From contig DATLSE010000039.1 of assembly GCA_035534295.1 (NCBI GenBank), positions 14,245 through 78,244 of the forward strand: a stretch of 64,000 nt of DNA, in the 5' to 3' direction. Shown piece by piece: positions 38,569-46,262 of this stretch. Source of the DNA: DATKQJ01 sp035534295 (GTDB lineage: Bacteria > Chloroflexota > Dormibacteria > Dormibacterales > Dormibacteraceae). The first letter of the stretch is position 1; each line of letters opens with the position of its first letter. Both the position numbers and the translations under genes were made by a program. Under the pieces are notes generated by a model that saw only the letters and a list, made by a program, of their open reading frames with translations, searched no databases and was not told the DNA's origin.

Positions 38569-39029
38569 CTACCCTGAGACGCACGCTGCCGTATGGCCGG
38601 CTTCGAATTCAGCCGGGTACTCGAGCGTAAGGTCGCGGGCGACTGCAAGCCCCTCGAGGAAACGAGCCACGTGGGACTGCTGGATCGCGCCGGCGCTCGA
38701 AGAAAACTATTACGAGGGTCCGATCCTCCTTTCCGACGAACTCGATTGCCGGGTTGGCGCGAGCCGCGATGGAGATCGCCTCCGCCAGCGGCACGGCGCC
38801 GGCAGCAAGAACTGCCACCTGTGCGGCCACCCGGTTCGGGCTGGCTCGGTAAGGGACGCGGGCGGTCCGTCCGCTCGATCACGCCGTCGTCGAGCAGGAT
38901 CTCCAGAGCGCGTTGGACTGCACTGGGCGGGGCATCGACGGCGTGCGAAAGTTCGGTCAGAGTGAGCTCTCCCGCCGCGGAGAGCGCCAGTGCGGTTCTC
39001 AGGGCGGGGTCAGAGCTGACTATCCGCAA
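38569..39029 (-). pseudogene. frameshifted HTH-domain protein (MarR/ArsR-like N-terminus)
   Basis: Three successive frames on the minus strand give one coherent protein. From TTG 39029 a winged-helix segment reads ALRTALALSAAGELTLTELS, then AVQRALEILLDDGVIERTDR. After a +1 shift near 38870 it continues RVPYRASPNRVAAQVAVLAA, then AISIAARANPAIEFVGKEDRT. A second shift near 38700 leads to AGAIQQSHVARFLEGLAVAR and on to a stop at 38569. Intact relatives would be HTH proteins with a C-terminal domain often found near toxin modules. Two shifts indicate decay, unless the sequence has errors. Confidence 0.6.
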
Positions 39030-39134
39030 CTCGTCCGCATCCTACGCTGTCCGCGTAAGCCTGAAACCATGATGGAGGTCCATGCCCGCAACTTGGAGAC
39101 CGCACTCTGACGGAGAAATTAGGATTGCTGAACT

Positions 39135-40610
39135 GTGAAGGTCGGGCGCAACGAGCCGTGCCCCTGCGGGAGCGGCCTCAAGTACAAGAACTGCCACCTG
39201 GGGACGGAGGCGGGGAGCCGCCCACCTGACGATCTCTGGCATCGGTTGCACGCGCTGTCGGCGCGACTGCCCACCGAACTGCTTCGTTTCGCCAGCAACC
39301 GCTATGGGCGCGAACTGCTCAACGAAGCGTGGTTGGAGTTCGCGCCTTTTGAGGACCAGCAGCCCTTCGATCCTGACTCCATCCACATTCCAGTCTTCAT
39401 GCCCTGGTTCTTCTATCACTGGCGGCCGGAGACCGAGAACACCGTCGTTCCGCGGGACCAGGTCGACCGCTTTCCGATCGTCTCCCTCTACCTGAGCCGG
39501 CGTGGGCGCCGCGAGGAGCCCTTGGTTGTCCGCTACCTGGAGGCCTGCCGACGCTCCGCTCTCAGCTTCCTGCAGATCGACGAGGTCTCGGTTGGAGCGG
39601 GCCTCAGCGTCACCGACACGCTCACCGGCTGGCAGGGCTTCGTGAGCGAGCGCTCCGGCTCGGAGTCGCTCAGACGCGGCGACATCGTTCTTGCCAAGGT
39701 GGTCACCCTCGACGATGTCAGCGTCCTCGACGGCTGCTCGCCGATCGCGTTTCCTCCTCTCGAGAAGGCAACCATCATCAAACTCCGAAACCATATTCGG
39801 AAGGCACACCGCTCGATCACACCAGAAGTCGTGGCCGACTACGACCTGGAGTTGCTCGAGGTCTACCATTCGATCGCCGAGCGGCTGCTGAATCCGGCCC
39901 TGCCCGAGCTCAGCAACACCGACGGTGACCCACTCGAGTTCTGCCGCCTGACCTACGAAGTGCCCTCGCCCAAATCGGCGCTCGACGCGCTCCGCCACCT
40001 CGCCCTCGGCCACGATGAAGCCGAGCTCCTCGCCGGGGCAACCTTCGATCAGGGTGGTGAGCTGCTGGCCGTTGAGGTTCCCTGGCTCAAAAGAGGTAGT
40101 GCCCGTCTGGGCATGGGAAAGGTTGGCCTGGGCTCGATCAGGATCGAGGGTCGCCGGTTGGTGGCTGAGGTGAACTCGCAAGCGCGGGCACTCCGCTTCC
40201 GGAAGATCGCTGATCGCGCATTACCGGCCGGCAGTCGCCACCTCTCGACGGTGGTCGAGCCGATCGAGGCAGCGCTCAAGGCCTTTCGGGAGGAGACGCC
40301 CGACCCCCCGCCGGACGATGATCTCAACCAACGGCCAGAGATCCAGGCTCTATTGAAGGAGCATCTGCGGGCCCACTATCGCGCCTGGGTTGACGAGGCG
40401 GTGCCGGCTCTGGCGGGGAAGACCCCTCGGCAGGCGATGAAGACCAAGGACGGTCGGGAGATGGTTGAGGCGCTCCTACTCGGGCTGGAACAGCGAGCCG
40501 GCCAGCAGCCGGGCCTGGACCACGAGATCGTGGCCGAGCTTCGGGCGACCCTGGGGACTCCGACATCCTCCCGAAGCCGGTCGGGCGAGGGAAGCAGTGG
40601 CGGCCGCTGA
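39135..40610 (+). CDS. SEC-C motif protein with MbcA/ParS-like C-terminus
   Basis: A 491-residue protein from GTG 39135. The first 25 residues are a SEC-C zinc-binding motif (NEPCPCGSGLKYKNCH). The centre (about 30-400) is mixed alpha/beta without a family I recognise. Near the C-terminus, 'WVDEAVPALAGKTPRQAMKTKDGREMVEALL' resembles the toxin-binding region of Xre/MbcA/ParS antitoxins ('L.g.tP.eA....g...v...L'). SEC-C proteins often occur in defence and toxin loci. It lies between a broken HTH gene and tRNA-Ala. The function is unknown. Confidence 0.65.
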   Translation: MKVGRNEPCPCGSGLKYKNCHLGTEAGSRPPDDLWHRLHALSARLPTELLRFASNRYGRELLNEAWLEFAPFEDQQPFDPDSIHIPVFMPWFFYHWRPETENTVVPRDQVDRFPIVSLYLSRRGRREEPLVVRYLEACRRSALSFLQIDEVSVGAGLSVTDTLTGWQGFVSERSGSESLRRGDIVLAKVVTLDDVSVLDGCSPIAFPPLEKATIIKLRNHIRKAHRSITPEVVADYDLELLEVYHSIAERLLNPALPELSNTDGDPLEFCRLTYEVPSPKSALDALRHLALGHDEAELLAGATFDQGGELLAVEVPWLKRGSARLGMGKVGLGSIRIEGRRLVAEVNSQARALRFRKIADRALPAGSRHLSTVVEPIEAALKAFREETPDPPPDDDLNQRPEIQALLKEHLRAHYRAWVDEAVPALAGKTPRQAMKTKDGREMVEALLLGLEQRAGQQPGLDHEIVAELRATLGTPTSSRSRSGEGSSGGR

Positions 40611-40688
40611 GATTTACTCGGCGGATGTGTAAGGAAATATGTGGTGGTCAAAACCACCTCGAAAATGGGCTTGCTGAGCGCGGAAATT

Positions 40689-40764
40689 TGGTGGAGCGAA
40701 TGGGATTCGAACCCACGACCTCCTCCGTGCGAGGGAGGCGCTCTCCCAGCTGAGCTATCGCCCC
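40689..40764 (-). tRNA. tRNA-Ala (anticodon CGC)
   Basis: The minus-strand cloverleaf begins GGGGCGATAGCTCAGCTGGG. The anticodon stem CCTCC/GGAGG encloses loop CTCGCAC, giving anticodon CGC (codon GCG). The acceptor stem contains the G3-U70 pair that identifies alanine tRNAs. The 3' CCA is encoded in the genome. Length 76 nt including CCA. Confidence 0.95.
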
Positions 40765-40771
40765 GCGGGCC

Positions 40772-40777
40772 AGTATA
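40772..40777 (-). promoter_or_regulatory. -10 box of tRNA-Ala
   Basis: TATACT on the minus strand lies 7 nt upstream of the mature tRNA 5' end. No convincing -35 is seen at the expected spacing. It shares a 34-bp gap with the promoter of the divergent CAP-domain gene. Confidence 0.45.
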
Positions 40778-40786
40778 CGGGGTATC

Positions 40787-40792
40787 TAAAAT
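40787..40792 (+). promoter_or_regulatory. -10 box of the TPR-CAP gene (probable leaderless start)
   Basis: TAAAAT ends 6 nt before ATG 40799, so RNA would begin at or very near the start codon. The -35 is unclear. Confidence 0.35.
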
Positions 40793-40798
40793 GGCCGA

Positions 40799-42586
40799 AT
40801 GAGGCACTGGCCGGAGTTCGCTCTGGCCCTGGCGGTGGCTCAAAGTGCCCTTTTGGGCTTCGCCTGTGGACCGCCTCACGCAGTGCCTGCACGCCCCCTC
40901 CTGGTCCCCTCCCGGAGCCTGTCGGCGGCGGACGCGATGGTCTGGGAGGGGAGGTTCGACGCCGCCGAGGCCGCATACGGTCGGCTTAAGGCATCCGCAG
41001 TGGTCGACGCGCAAGCGCATCTGGCGACCCTATTGGACTATGAGGGTCGCTACCACGAGGCGGTGGCCCAAGCCCAGGCGGCGGTGGCGGCCCACCCCGA
41101 CTCTGACTCCGAGGCACGACTGACACGCGCCCTCGATTGGTCCTCTGACTTCGCCGGTGCGCTGGCCGCCGGCGCCCAGGCGGTCGCCGCGCGCCCACTC
41201 GATCCGCTGGCCCCGCTGTTCGACTCCGAGGCTCTCGCCGACGCCGGGTATTTCGCCGCCGCCCAGCGCCAGATCGACGCTGCTCGAGGTATTCAGCAGG
41301 ACGCCTTCGGGCGGGCCGAACTGGACCGCGAACGCGCCAATCTCGACCGCGACCTTGGGAACAGTCAGTCCCAGCTCAACTGGCTGGAGCTGGCTCGAGC
41401 CGTGCAACCAGCCTTTCCGGAGCGGGTACTCGAGCTGGCCAGCTACCGCTATCTGCTCAATCAGCCGACGCTGGGGCAGGCCGACCTGGCCAGCGTTGTG
41501 AGCGCGCATCAGGCCGACTCCGGCGTCCTCCTGAGCGCTGCCTCCACCGCTTTAGTCGGTGACGATCTGGTCAGCGCACTGGGCCTTTATCAGGCGGCGG
41601 ACAAGATCCGGCCGGGCGGGGCAGCCGCACTCGGGGTGGCCGAGTTACTAATCGCGTCCAAACAGGACGCCGCAGGCGCCCGCAGCGGTCTTGAGGCCGA
41701 TCTCGCCACCAACCCGGGCGATGCTGCCGCTCGGGACCTGCTGGCCCAGCTTGATCAGCAGGTCCTGAAGCAGGATCCCGCCCCCGATCTGCCCCCGACC
41801 TCCGGCCCCGACCCCGCCATCGCCGCGCGACAGCAGCTCTTTCAACTCCTCAATCAGGCTCGCACCGCTGCCGGGCTGGGCACCCTGGTCGACGATGCGG
41901 GGCTCGACGCTGCCGCTCGCGCTCAGGCCTACTACCTGCTCTTCAACCTGGGCCAGGTGGCGGGGGGGGCACAGATCGCAGAGGCGAGCCAGCTCACCGG
42001 ATACACCGCGGCCGATCCTGCGGCTCGGGCCAAGCTGTTCGGTTATACCGGGGTCAGCCTGGGAGAGGTGATCGGGCATACCTTCTCTGAGTCGGGTGAC
42101 GTCCAGGGCTGGCTGGACTCGGTCTACGACCGGGTCCAGTTGTTACAGCCCAAGGCCCAGTCCGCGGGCTACGCGCGGGTCGAGGTGGGGCCGTTCGCCA
42201 TCACCGTCCTCGATCTCGGCGGCAGCGCGGGAACGCCCCAGGCTGCGGCCTGGCCCCCCGCCGGCGCGACGGGCATTCCGGTGGCCTACGTGGGTGGCGA
42301 CAGCAGCGATCCCCTTCCCGTTCTGGCCGCCATCCCGGCCGGCTATCCGGTGACCCTGCAGAGCAGCGCCGATCTGAGCCTGAGCGGGGCCGCGCTGCTT
42401 GATCCGACGGGGAAGGAGGTGGCGGCCTACACCCTTGGACCGGGCGGAACCCTGGCCGCCGGGCAGTGGGCGCTGATCCCCCAGCACCCCCTTTTGCCCG
42501 CCACCACCTACGGCGTCGCCCTCACCGGCACCCTGGGTGGTAAGCCCCTGGCTGAGCGCTGGAGCTTCACCACCGGGCGGCCGTGA
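40799..42586 (+). CDS. exported TPR-repeat protein with SCP/CAP domain
   Basis: A 595-residue protein from ATG 40799. A hydrophobic N-terminal signal (about residues 6-22) ends near a cysteine (GFAC), but the lipobox is not canonical. Residues about 40-320 contain helical TPR-like repeats ('...AAY.RL...AHLATLLDYEGRYHEAVAQAQAAV'). Residues about 345-475 form a CAP/SCP-like domain ('LFQLLNQARTAAGLGTLVDDAGLDAAARAQA', then 'GEVIGHTFSES'). A beta-rich tail (about 500-595, 'YPVTLQSSADLSLSGAALLDPTGKEV') completes it. Such proteins are extracellular with unknown targets. It is divergent from tRNA-Ala. Confidence 0.75.
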   Translation: MRHWPEFALALAVAQSALLGFACGPPHAVPARPLLVPSRSLSAADAMVWEGRFDAAEAAYGRLKASAVVDAQAHLATLLDYEGRYHEAVAQAQAAVAAHPDSDSEARLTRALDWSSDFAGALAAGAQAVAARPLDPLAPLFDSEALADAGYFAAAQRQIDAARGIQQDAFGRAELDRERANLDRDLGNSQSQLNWLELARAVQPAFPERVLELASYRYLLNQPTLGQADLASVVSAHQADSGVLLSAASTALVGDDLVSALGLYQAADKIRPGGAAALGVAELLIASKQDAAGARSGLEADLATNPGDAAARDLLAQLDQQVLKQDPAPDLPPTSGPDPAIAARQQLFQLLNQARTAAGLGTLVDDAGLDAAARAQAYYLLFNLGQVAGGAQIAEASQLTGYTAADPAARAKLFGYTGVSLGEVIGHTFSESGDVQGWLDSVYDRVQLLQPKAQSAGYARVEVGPFAITVLDLGGSAGTPQAAAWPPAGATGIPVAYVGGDSSDPLPVLAAIPAGYPVTLQSSADLSLSGAALLDPTGKEVAAYTLGPGGTLAAGQWALIPQHPLLPATTYGVALTGTLGGKPLAERWSFTTGRP

Positions 42587-42613
42587 GGCCACGATTGGGC
42601 GACAATCAAGCCC

Positions 42614-43207
42614 ATGGGTTGGTTCAGCAAACCCTTGCCTGAGGGTGTCGATAAGGCTCGAATTCCGCCCGGGCAGACGGTGTCGCAGAGATGGCCGGTG
42701 CTCCACTTTGGCCCCGAGCCCAAGGTCGACCTAAAGACCTGGGACCTCAAGGTCTTCGGGCTGGTCGAACACGAGCTGAATCTGAGCTATCCCTCGGTGC
42801 GTGCGCTGCCGCAGAAGAGCATTCAGGCCGACGTGCACTGCGTCACCAGCTGGAGCCGGCTCGGTGACAGCTGGCAGGGAGTGGCGATCCAGCAGATTCT
42901 GGATCGGGTCGGTCCCCTGCCCCAGGCCCGATATGTGATGGCGCACTGCGAGTTCGGTTACACGACTTCGATTCCGCTCTCCGTGCTCAACGACGACGAC
43001 GTGCTGCTCTGCCACGGCTGGAACGGATCCGACCTCACCGTGGAGCACGGATTCCCGCTCCGCCTCCTGGTTCCCAAGCTCTACCTGTGGAAGTCCGCCA
43101 AGTGGCTGCGCGGCCTTGAGTTCATGGCCCGAAACCGGCTCGGATTCTGGGAGCAGCGGGGCTATCACGACGGGGCGGACCCATTCTTGGAGCAGCGCTA
43201 CTGGTAG
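42614..43207 (+). CDS. sulfite-oxidase-like molybdopterin-binding oxidoreductase
   Basis: A 197-residue protein from ATG 42614, consisting of the Mo-cofactor domain of the sulfite oxidase/MsrP superfamily. The Mo-ligating cysteine is in ADVHCVTSWSRLGDSWQGV, with later family segments HCEFGYTTSIPL and 'EHGFPLRLLVPKLYLWKSAKWL'. No Tat or Sec signal is visible, so it is probably cytoplasmic, unlike MsrP. The substrate is unknown. The SAM-hydrolase gene starts 10 nt after its stop. Confidence 0.88.
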   Translation: MGWFSKPLPEGVDKARIPPGQTVSQRWPVLHFGPEPKVDLKTWDLKVFGLVEHELNLSYPSVRALPQKSIQADVHCVTSWSRLGDSWQGVAIQQILDRVGPLPQARYVMAHCEFGYTTSIPLSVLNDDDVLLCHGWNGSDLTVEHGFPLRLLVPKLYLWKSAKWLRGLEFMARNRLGFWEQRGYHDGADPFLEQRYW

Positions 43208-43217
43208 GGGACGGTCG

Positions 43218-43967
43218 GTGACGCTGGTCAGCCTGAGCTCCGACTTCGGAGCCGGCTCACCCTACGTGGCCACGATGAAGGCGCTCATCCTGAGTCGCTG
43301 TCCGGAGGCGACCCTGATCGATCTCAGCCATCAGCTGCAGGCCTTCAGGCCCGAGGCGGCCGCGTTCACGATCTGGGCCGGCACGGCGTCGTTCCCCGAG
43401 TCGTCGGTCCACCTCGCCGTGGTCGATCCGGGCGTGGGGGGACGGCGTCAGGCGGTGGCGCTGCGGGTCGGCGGGAGCTGGTACGTGGGCCCCGACAACG
43501 GAGTCTTCGGCCTGGTCCTGGCCACCGCGGATCAAGACCGGGTGCCGGTGGTGGAGGCCTGGTCACTCAAGGTGCCGGACGGCGCCTCGCCCACCTTTCA
43601 CGGCCGCGATGTATTCGCCCCCGCTGCAGCTCATCTGGCCGGTGCCGGTCCCGCCAGTGACCTGGGGCAAAAGTTGGATCCGGCCGGGCTCCAACGCGTC
43701 GCCCTTGATCCGCCCCGAGTCCTGTTCGCCGACAACTTCGGCAACCTTGTGACCTCGCTGCGTGGGCCCCTGGCCGGGGTTCGGCTGGGCGGTCACGACC
43801 TGCGCGTCTGGGCCTCGACCTACGCCGAGGCCGAATTCGGCGTGCCCTTTCTATACGTGGGGAGCACGGGATTGATCGAGATCGGGCTGCGCGAGGCTCG
43901 TGCCGATCAGGCCCTGGAGGCGGACGTGGGCAGCCTTTTGATCCCGATCGAAGACGAGCAGCGCTGA
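43218..43967 (+). CDS. S-adenosyl-L-methionine hydrolase (DUF62/SAM hydroxide adenosyltransferase)
   Basis: A 249-residue protein from GTG 43218, beginning VTLVSLSSDFGAGSPYVATMK, the family N-terminus with its catalytic-region Asp. Other family features are VVDPGVGG, 'YVGPDNGVF', 'TFHGRDVFAPAAAHLA' and the C-terminal 'YADNFGN' equivalent (FADNFGNLVTSL). It splits SAM to adenosine and methionine using water; the fluorinase branch is less likely without its extra loop. It is co-oriented with the molybdoprotein gene upstream. Confidence 0.9.
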   Translation: MTLVSLSSDFGAGSPYVATMKALILSRCPEATLIDLSHQLQAFRPEAAAFTIWAGTASFPESSVHLAVVDPGVGGRRQAVALRVGGSWYVGPDNGVFGLVLATADQDRVPVVEAWSLKVPDGASPTFHGRDVFAPAAAHLAGAGPASDLGQKLDPAGLQRVALDPPRVLFADNFGNLVTSLRGPLAGVRLGGHDLRVWASTYAEAEFGVPFLYVGSTGLIEIGLREARADQALEADVGSLLIPIEDEQR

Positions 43968-43997
43968 GCTAATGATCGGAGCCCACACCGGGGCCCC

Positions 43998-44021
43998 GCC
44001 GGGGCGGGGTCAGACCCCGGC
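43998..44021. terminator. GC-rich hairpin after the SAM-hydrolase gene
   Basis: GCCGGGG (43998-44004) pairs with CCCCGGC (44015-44021) across a 10-nt loop. It sits between two convergent genes (SAM hydrolase and bS22) and could terminate both. No T tract follows. Confidence 0.4.
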
Positions 44022-44064
44022 CCGGCTGCCCTGATCAGCGGGGCTTGAGCGCAGCCAGGCCTAC

Positions 44065-44163
44065 CTAGGCGTGCGCCCGACGCTGCCACCGCGTCTTCTT
44101 CAGCATTTTCTTGTGCTTGTGCTTGCGCATCTTCTTGCGCCGCTTTTTGATAACCGAACCCAA
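44065..44163 (-). CDS. small ribosomal protein bS22 (AURKAIP1/COX24 family)
   Basis: A 32-residue, extremely basic protein starting at TTG 44163: MGSVIKKRRKKMRKHKHKK, then MLKKTRWQRRAHA. Its first residues match the mycobacterial small-subunit protein bS22 (MGSVIKKRRKRM...) and the bacterial AURKAIP1/COX24 domain, a relative of mitochondrial mS38. It would sit near the decoding centre of the 30S subunit. The gene is too short for ordinary gene callers. No ATG or GTG is available in frame upstream, so TTG is the likely start; GGGA lies just before it. It is divergent from the amidohydrolase. Confidence 0.85.
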   Translation of the reverse strand: MGSVIKKRRKKMRKHKHKKMLKKTRWQRRAHA

Positions 44164-44238
44164 GGGAACTCCCGTGCACGCGATATCGAATAAATGGGGA
44201 CCGGGCCCCGCGGGGGCCTCGGGAATCATACTCCTGCG

Positions 44239-45765
44239 ATGAGGCGGAGCGCCCCCGGGGCGCCGGGCCCGCCCACCGGCGCGGCCGAGGAGAGCGGGGG
44301 CACGGGGCGCAACCTTCTGATTCGAGGTTGCCGGCCGGAGCTGGCGGTCGATGCCCGGGGAGAGATCATCGCCAGCGGACGCTGGGCCGAGGCGGCCGCC
44401 GGGCCAACAGCCGAACGCCTGGAACTGGAGGGCGAAGCGCTACCCGGTCTGGCCGATTCCCACATCCACCTCGAATGGATGGCCCAGAGGCGCCGCTGGT
44501 GCGACCTGAGCGGATGCCGGACCGCGGAGGAGGTGCGGCGGGATCTGGGCGAATTCTGCCGCCTCCGGAGATCTCCCGCCTTCCTGGTCGCCTCCGGTCT
44601 GGATCGCGGCCTGGGCCTCCGCGCGCTCACCCGCCAGGCGCTCGACGAGGTGGGCGGCGGACGCCCACTGCTGGTTCTGGCCGGCGACGCCCACAGCGGA
44701 TGGGCGAGCACGGCCGCGCTCGTCCTGGACGGCATCGGCCCCGACTCAGCCGCCCCCCGCGGGGGGGTGGTCGGGCGCGATGAAGGCGGGGAGCCGACCG
44801 GGTTCCTGGGCGAGATGGCGCTCTGGTCGCTGATTCGGCACCTACCCCAGCCCAGCCCCGAGGAAGCGGAGGAGGCCACCGAGCAGGTTCTCAGCGAGCT
44901 CGCCGAGTTGGGCCTGACCTCGATCCACGTCATGGACTCGGGGGCGGGATTTTCGACCCTGCAGCGTCTGCAGGAGCGGGGCCGGCTGAGGCTGCGGGTG
45001 AGCTGGTTTGCGCCCATCGATCTCCTCCCTGAGTTGATTCGGCTCCAGATGCGCTCGGGCTGGGGTGACGAGCGCCTGCGCCTTTGGGGGGTGAAGGCCT
45101 TTTTGGACGGCACCCTGGGCAGTGACACGGCCGAGCTGCTCGCGGGCGGGGGGATGGTGGTCACCGAGCAGTCCGACCTCATCCGGCTGACACGCCAAAT
45201 CGCCAGCTCGGGATTAAACCTGGCGCTGCACGCGATCGGGGACGGCGCCGTCCGGCGTGCCCTCGACGCCTTCGCCCCCTGGCGCGGGGCCCATCCCCGA
45301 TGGCGGCCGCGGATAGAACACGCGCAGCTGGTGGAGGCGGGAGACCGGGACCGATTCGCACCCCTGGGCGTGATCGCCTCGATGCAGCCCGTGCACGCGC
45401 GCTCCGATCGTGAACTGGCTCGAGCCAGATGGTCGGGCCGGGGCGCCGACATGTACGCGTGGGGGGCTCTGGCCCGCTCCGGGACCCAGCTCGCCTTCGG
45501 CTCCGACGCGCCCATGGAGAGCGCCGATCCCCTCCTCGGCCTCAGCACGGCTGTGGACTGGCGGGCTCAGGTGGCCTGGCATCCCGAGCTCGCCCTCAGC
45601 CCCGACCAGGCCCTTAAGGCCTACACCTGGGGGGCGGCCTACGCCGTGGGCATGGAGGCCAGGCTGGGATCGCTGGATCCCGGTCGGCTCTGCGACCTGA
45701 CCGTGGTCAAAGCCGGTCGGGTGGTGGCCAGCGTTGTCGCTGGGCGCCTGATCACTCCGCCTTAA
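44239..45765 (+). CDS. YtcJ-like amidohydrolase
   Basis: About 508 residues from ATG 44239. Amidohydrolase_3 features are the metal motif DSHIHLEW (about residue 75), 'LHAIGDGAVRRALDAF' (His ligand), 'RIEHAQLV' and FGSDAPME (catalytic Asp). The C-terminus 'GSLDPGRLCDLTVV' is typical of N-acyl or formamide hydrolases of the YtcJ group. The substrate is unknown. CATACT lies 6 nt before the ATG as a weak leaderless -10 candidate. The 3' end overlaps the convergent HIT gene by 14 nt. Confidence 0.85.
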   Translation: MRRSAPGAPGPPTGAAEESGGTGRNLLIRGCRPELAVDARGEIIASGRWAEAAAGPTAERLELEGEALPGLADSHIHLEWMAQRRRWCDLSGCRTAEEVRRDLGEFCRLRRSPAFLVASGLDRGLGLRALTRQALDEVGGGRPLLVLAGDAHSGWASTAALVLDGIGPDSAAPRGGVVGRDEGGEPTGFLGEMALWSLIRHLPQPSPEEAEEATEQVLSELAELGLTSIHVMDSGAGFSTLQRLQERGRLRLRVSWFAPIDLLPELIRLQMRSGWGDERLRLWGVKAFLDGTLGSDTAELLAGGGMVVTEQSDLIRLTRQIASSGLNLALHAIGDGAVRRALDAFAPWRGAHPRWRPRIEHAQLVEAGDRDRFAPLGVIASMQPVHARSDRELARARWSGRGADMYAWGALARSGTQLAFGSDAPMESADPLLGLSTAVDWRAQVAWHPELALSPDQALKAYTWGAAYAVGMEARLGSLDPGRLCDLTVVKAGRVVASVVAGRLITPP

Positions 45766-46234
45766 AAGCGGCGAGCAGCTTCTCCCGGGTGCTGGCCAGG
45801 TGCTCTGGAATGACCTTGGTGGATGCCAGGACGGGCATGAAATTGGTATCCCCCGACCAGCGCGGGACCACGTGCACGTGGAGGTGGTCGACGATGCCGG
45901 CGCCCGCGGCCTGGCCCAGGTTCAAGCCCACATTGAAGGCGTCCGGCGCCATCAGACGGCGCAGGATCCCGGTGCAGCGAGCGACCAGGCCGAACAGCTC
46001 CAAGGTCTCGGGCTCGGTGAGTTCCCCCAGCTCGGCGGTGTGGCGGAGCGGGGCGACCATCAGGTGGCCCGGGTTGTACGGATAGCGATTCAGCATCACC
46101 AGGCTCGAGCGCCCCACGGTCACGACCAGGGAGTCGGCCCCGTCGGAGCCGGCCCCGGCCCGGCAGAACAGACAGCCGGGCTCCCTCTCGCCTTCCAGTA
46201 ACTCCATGCGCCAGGGGGCGTAAAGGTTGTCCAT
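45752..46234 (-). CDS. HIT-family nucleotide hydrolase/phosphorylase
   Basis: A 160-residue protein from ATG 46234 (MDNLYAPWRMELLEG, the usual HIT N-terminus of this subgroup). A zinc-like CLFC at about residues 24-27, 'LNRYPYNPGHLMVAPLRH' and the catalytic HLHVHVVPRW triad (about 119-128) place it near diadenosine-tetraphosphate phosphorylase-like HIT proteins. It hydrolyses or phosphorolyses nucleotidyl compounds. It is divergent from leuS with only 28 bp between start codons. Confidence 0.88.
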   Translation of the reverse strand: MDNLYAPWRMELLEGEREPGCLFCRAGAGSDGADSLVVTVGRSSLVMLNRYPYNPGHLMVAPLRHTAELGELTEPETLELFGLVARCTGILRRLMAPDAFNVGLNLGQAAGAGIVDHLHVHVVPRWSGDTNFMPVLASTKVIPEHLASTREKLLAAFKAE

Positions 46235-46242
46235 GGACGCCG

Positions 46243-46252
46243 ACGCTACCAT
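46243..46252. promoter_or_regulatory. overlapping divergent -10 boxes of the HIT gene and leuS
   Basis: On the plus strand TACCAT (46247-46252) lies 10 nt before leuS ATG 46263. On the minus strand TAGCGT (46248-46243) lies 8 nt before the HIT ATG 46234. The two boxes share the same TA step, forming a symmetric bidirectional promoter candidate in a 28-bp gap. No -35 is obvious for either. Confidence 0.4.
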
Positions 46253-46262
46253 TTCAGCTCAC

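Noticed and set aside
40689..40764. tRNA-Ala 3' end as an attachment site for the adjacent island
   Set aside because: I found no second copy of the tRNA 3' sequence at the other side of the island and no integrase gene.
44226..45548. 440-codon minus-strand frame opposite the amidohydrolase
   Set aside because: Ser/Arg/Pro-rich shadow of a clear coding gene; no family pattern.
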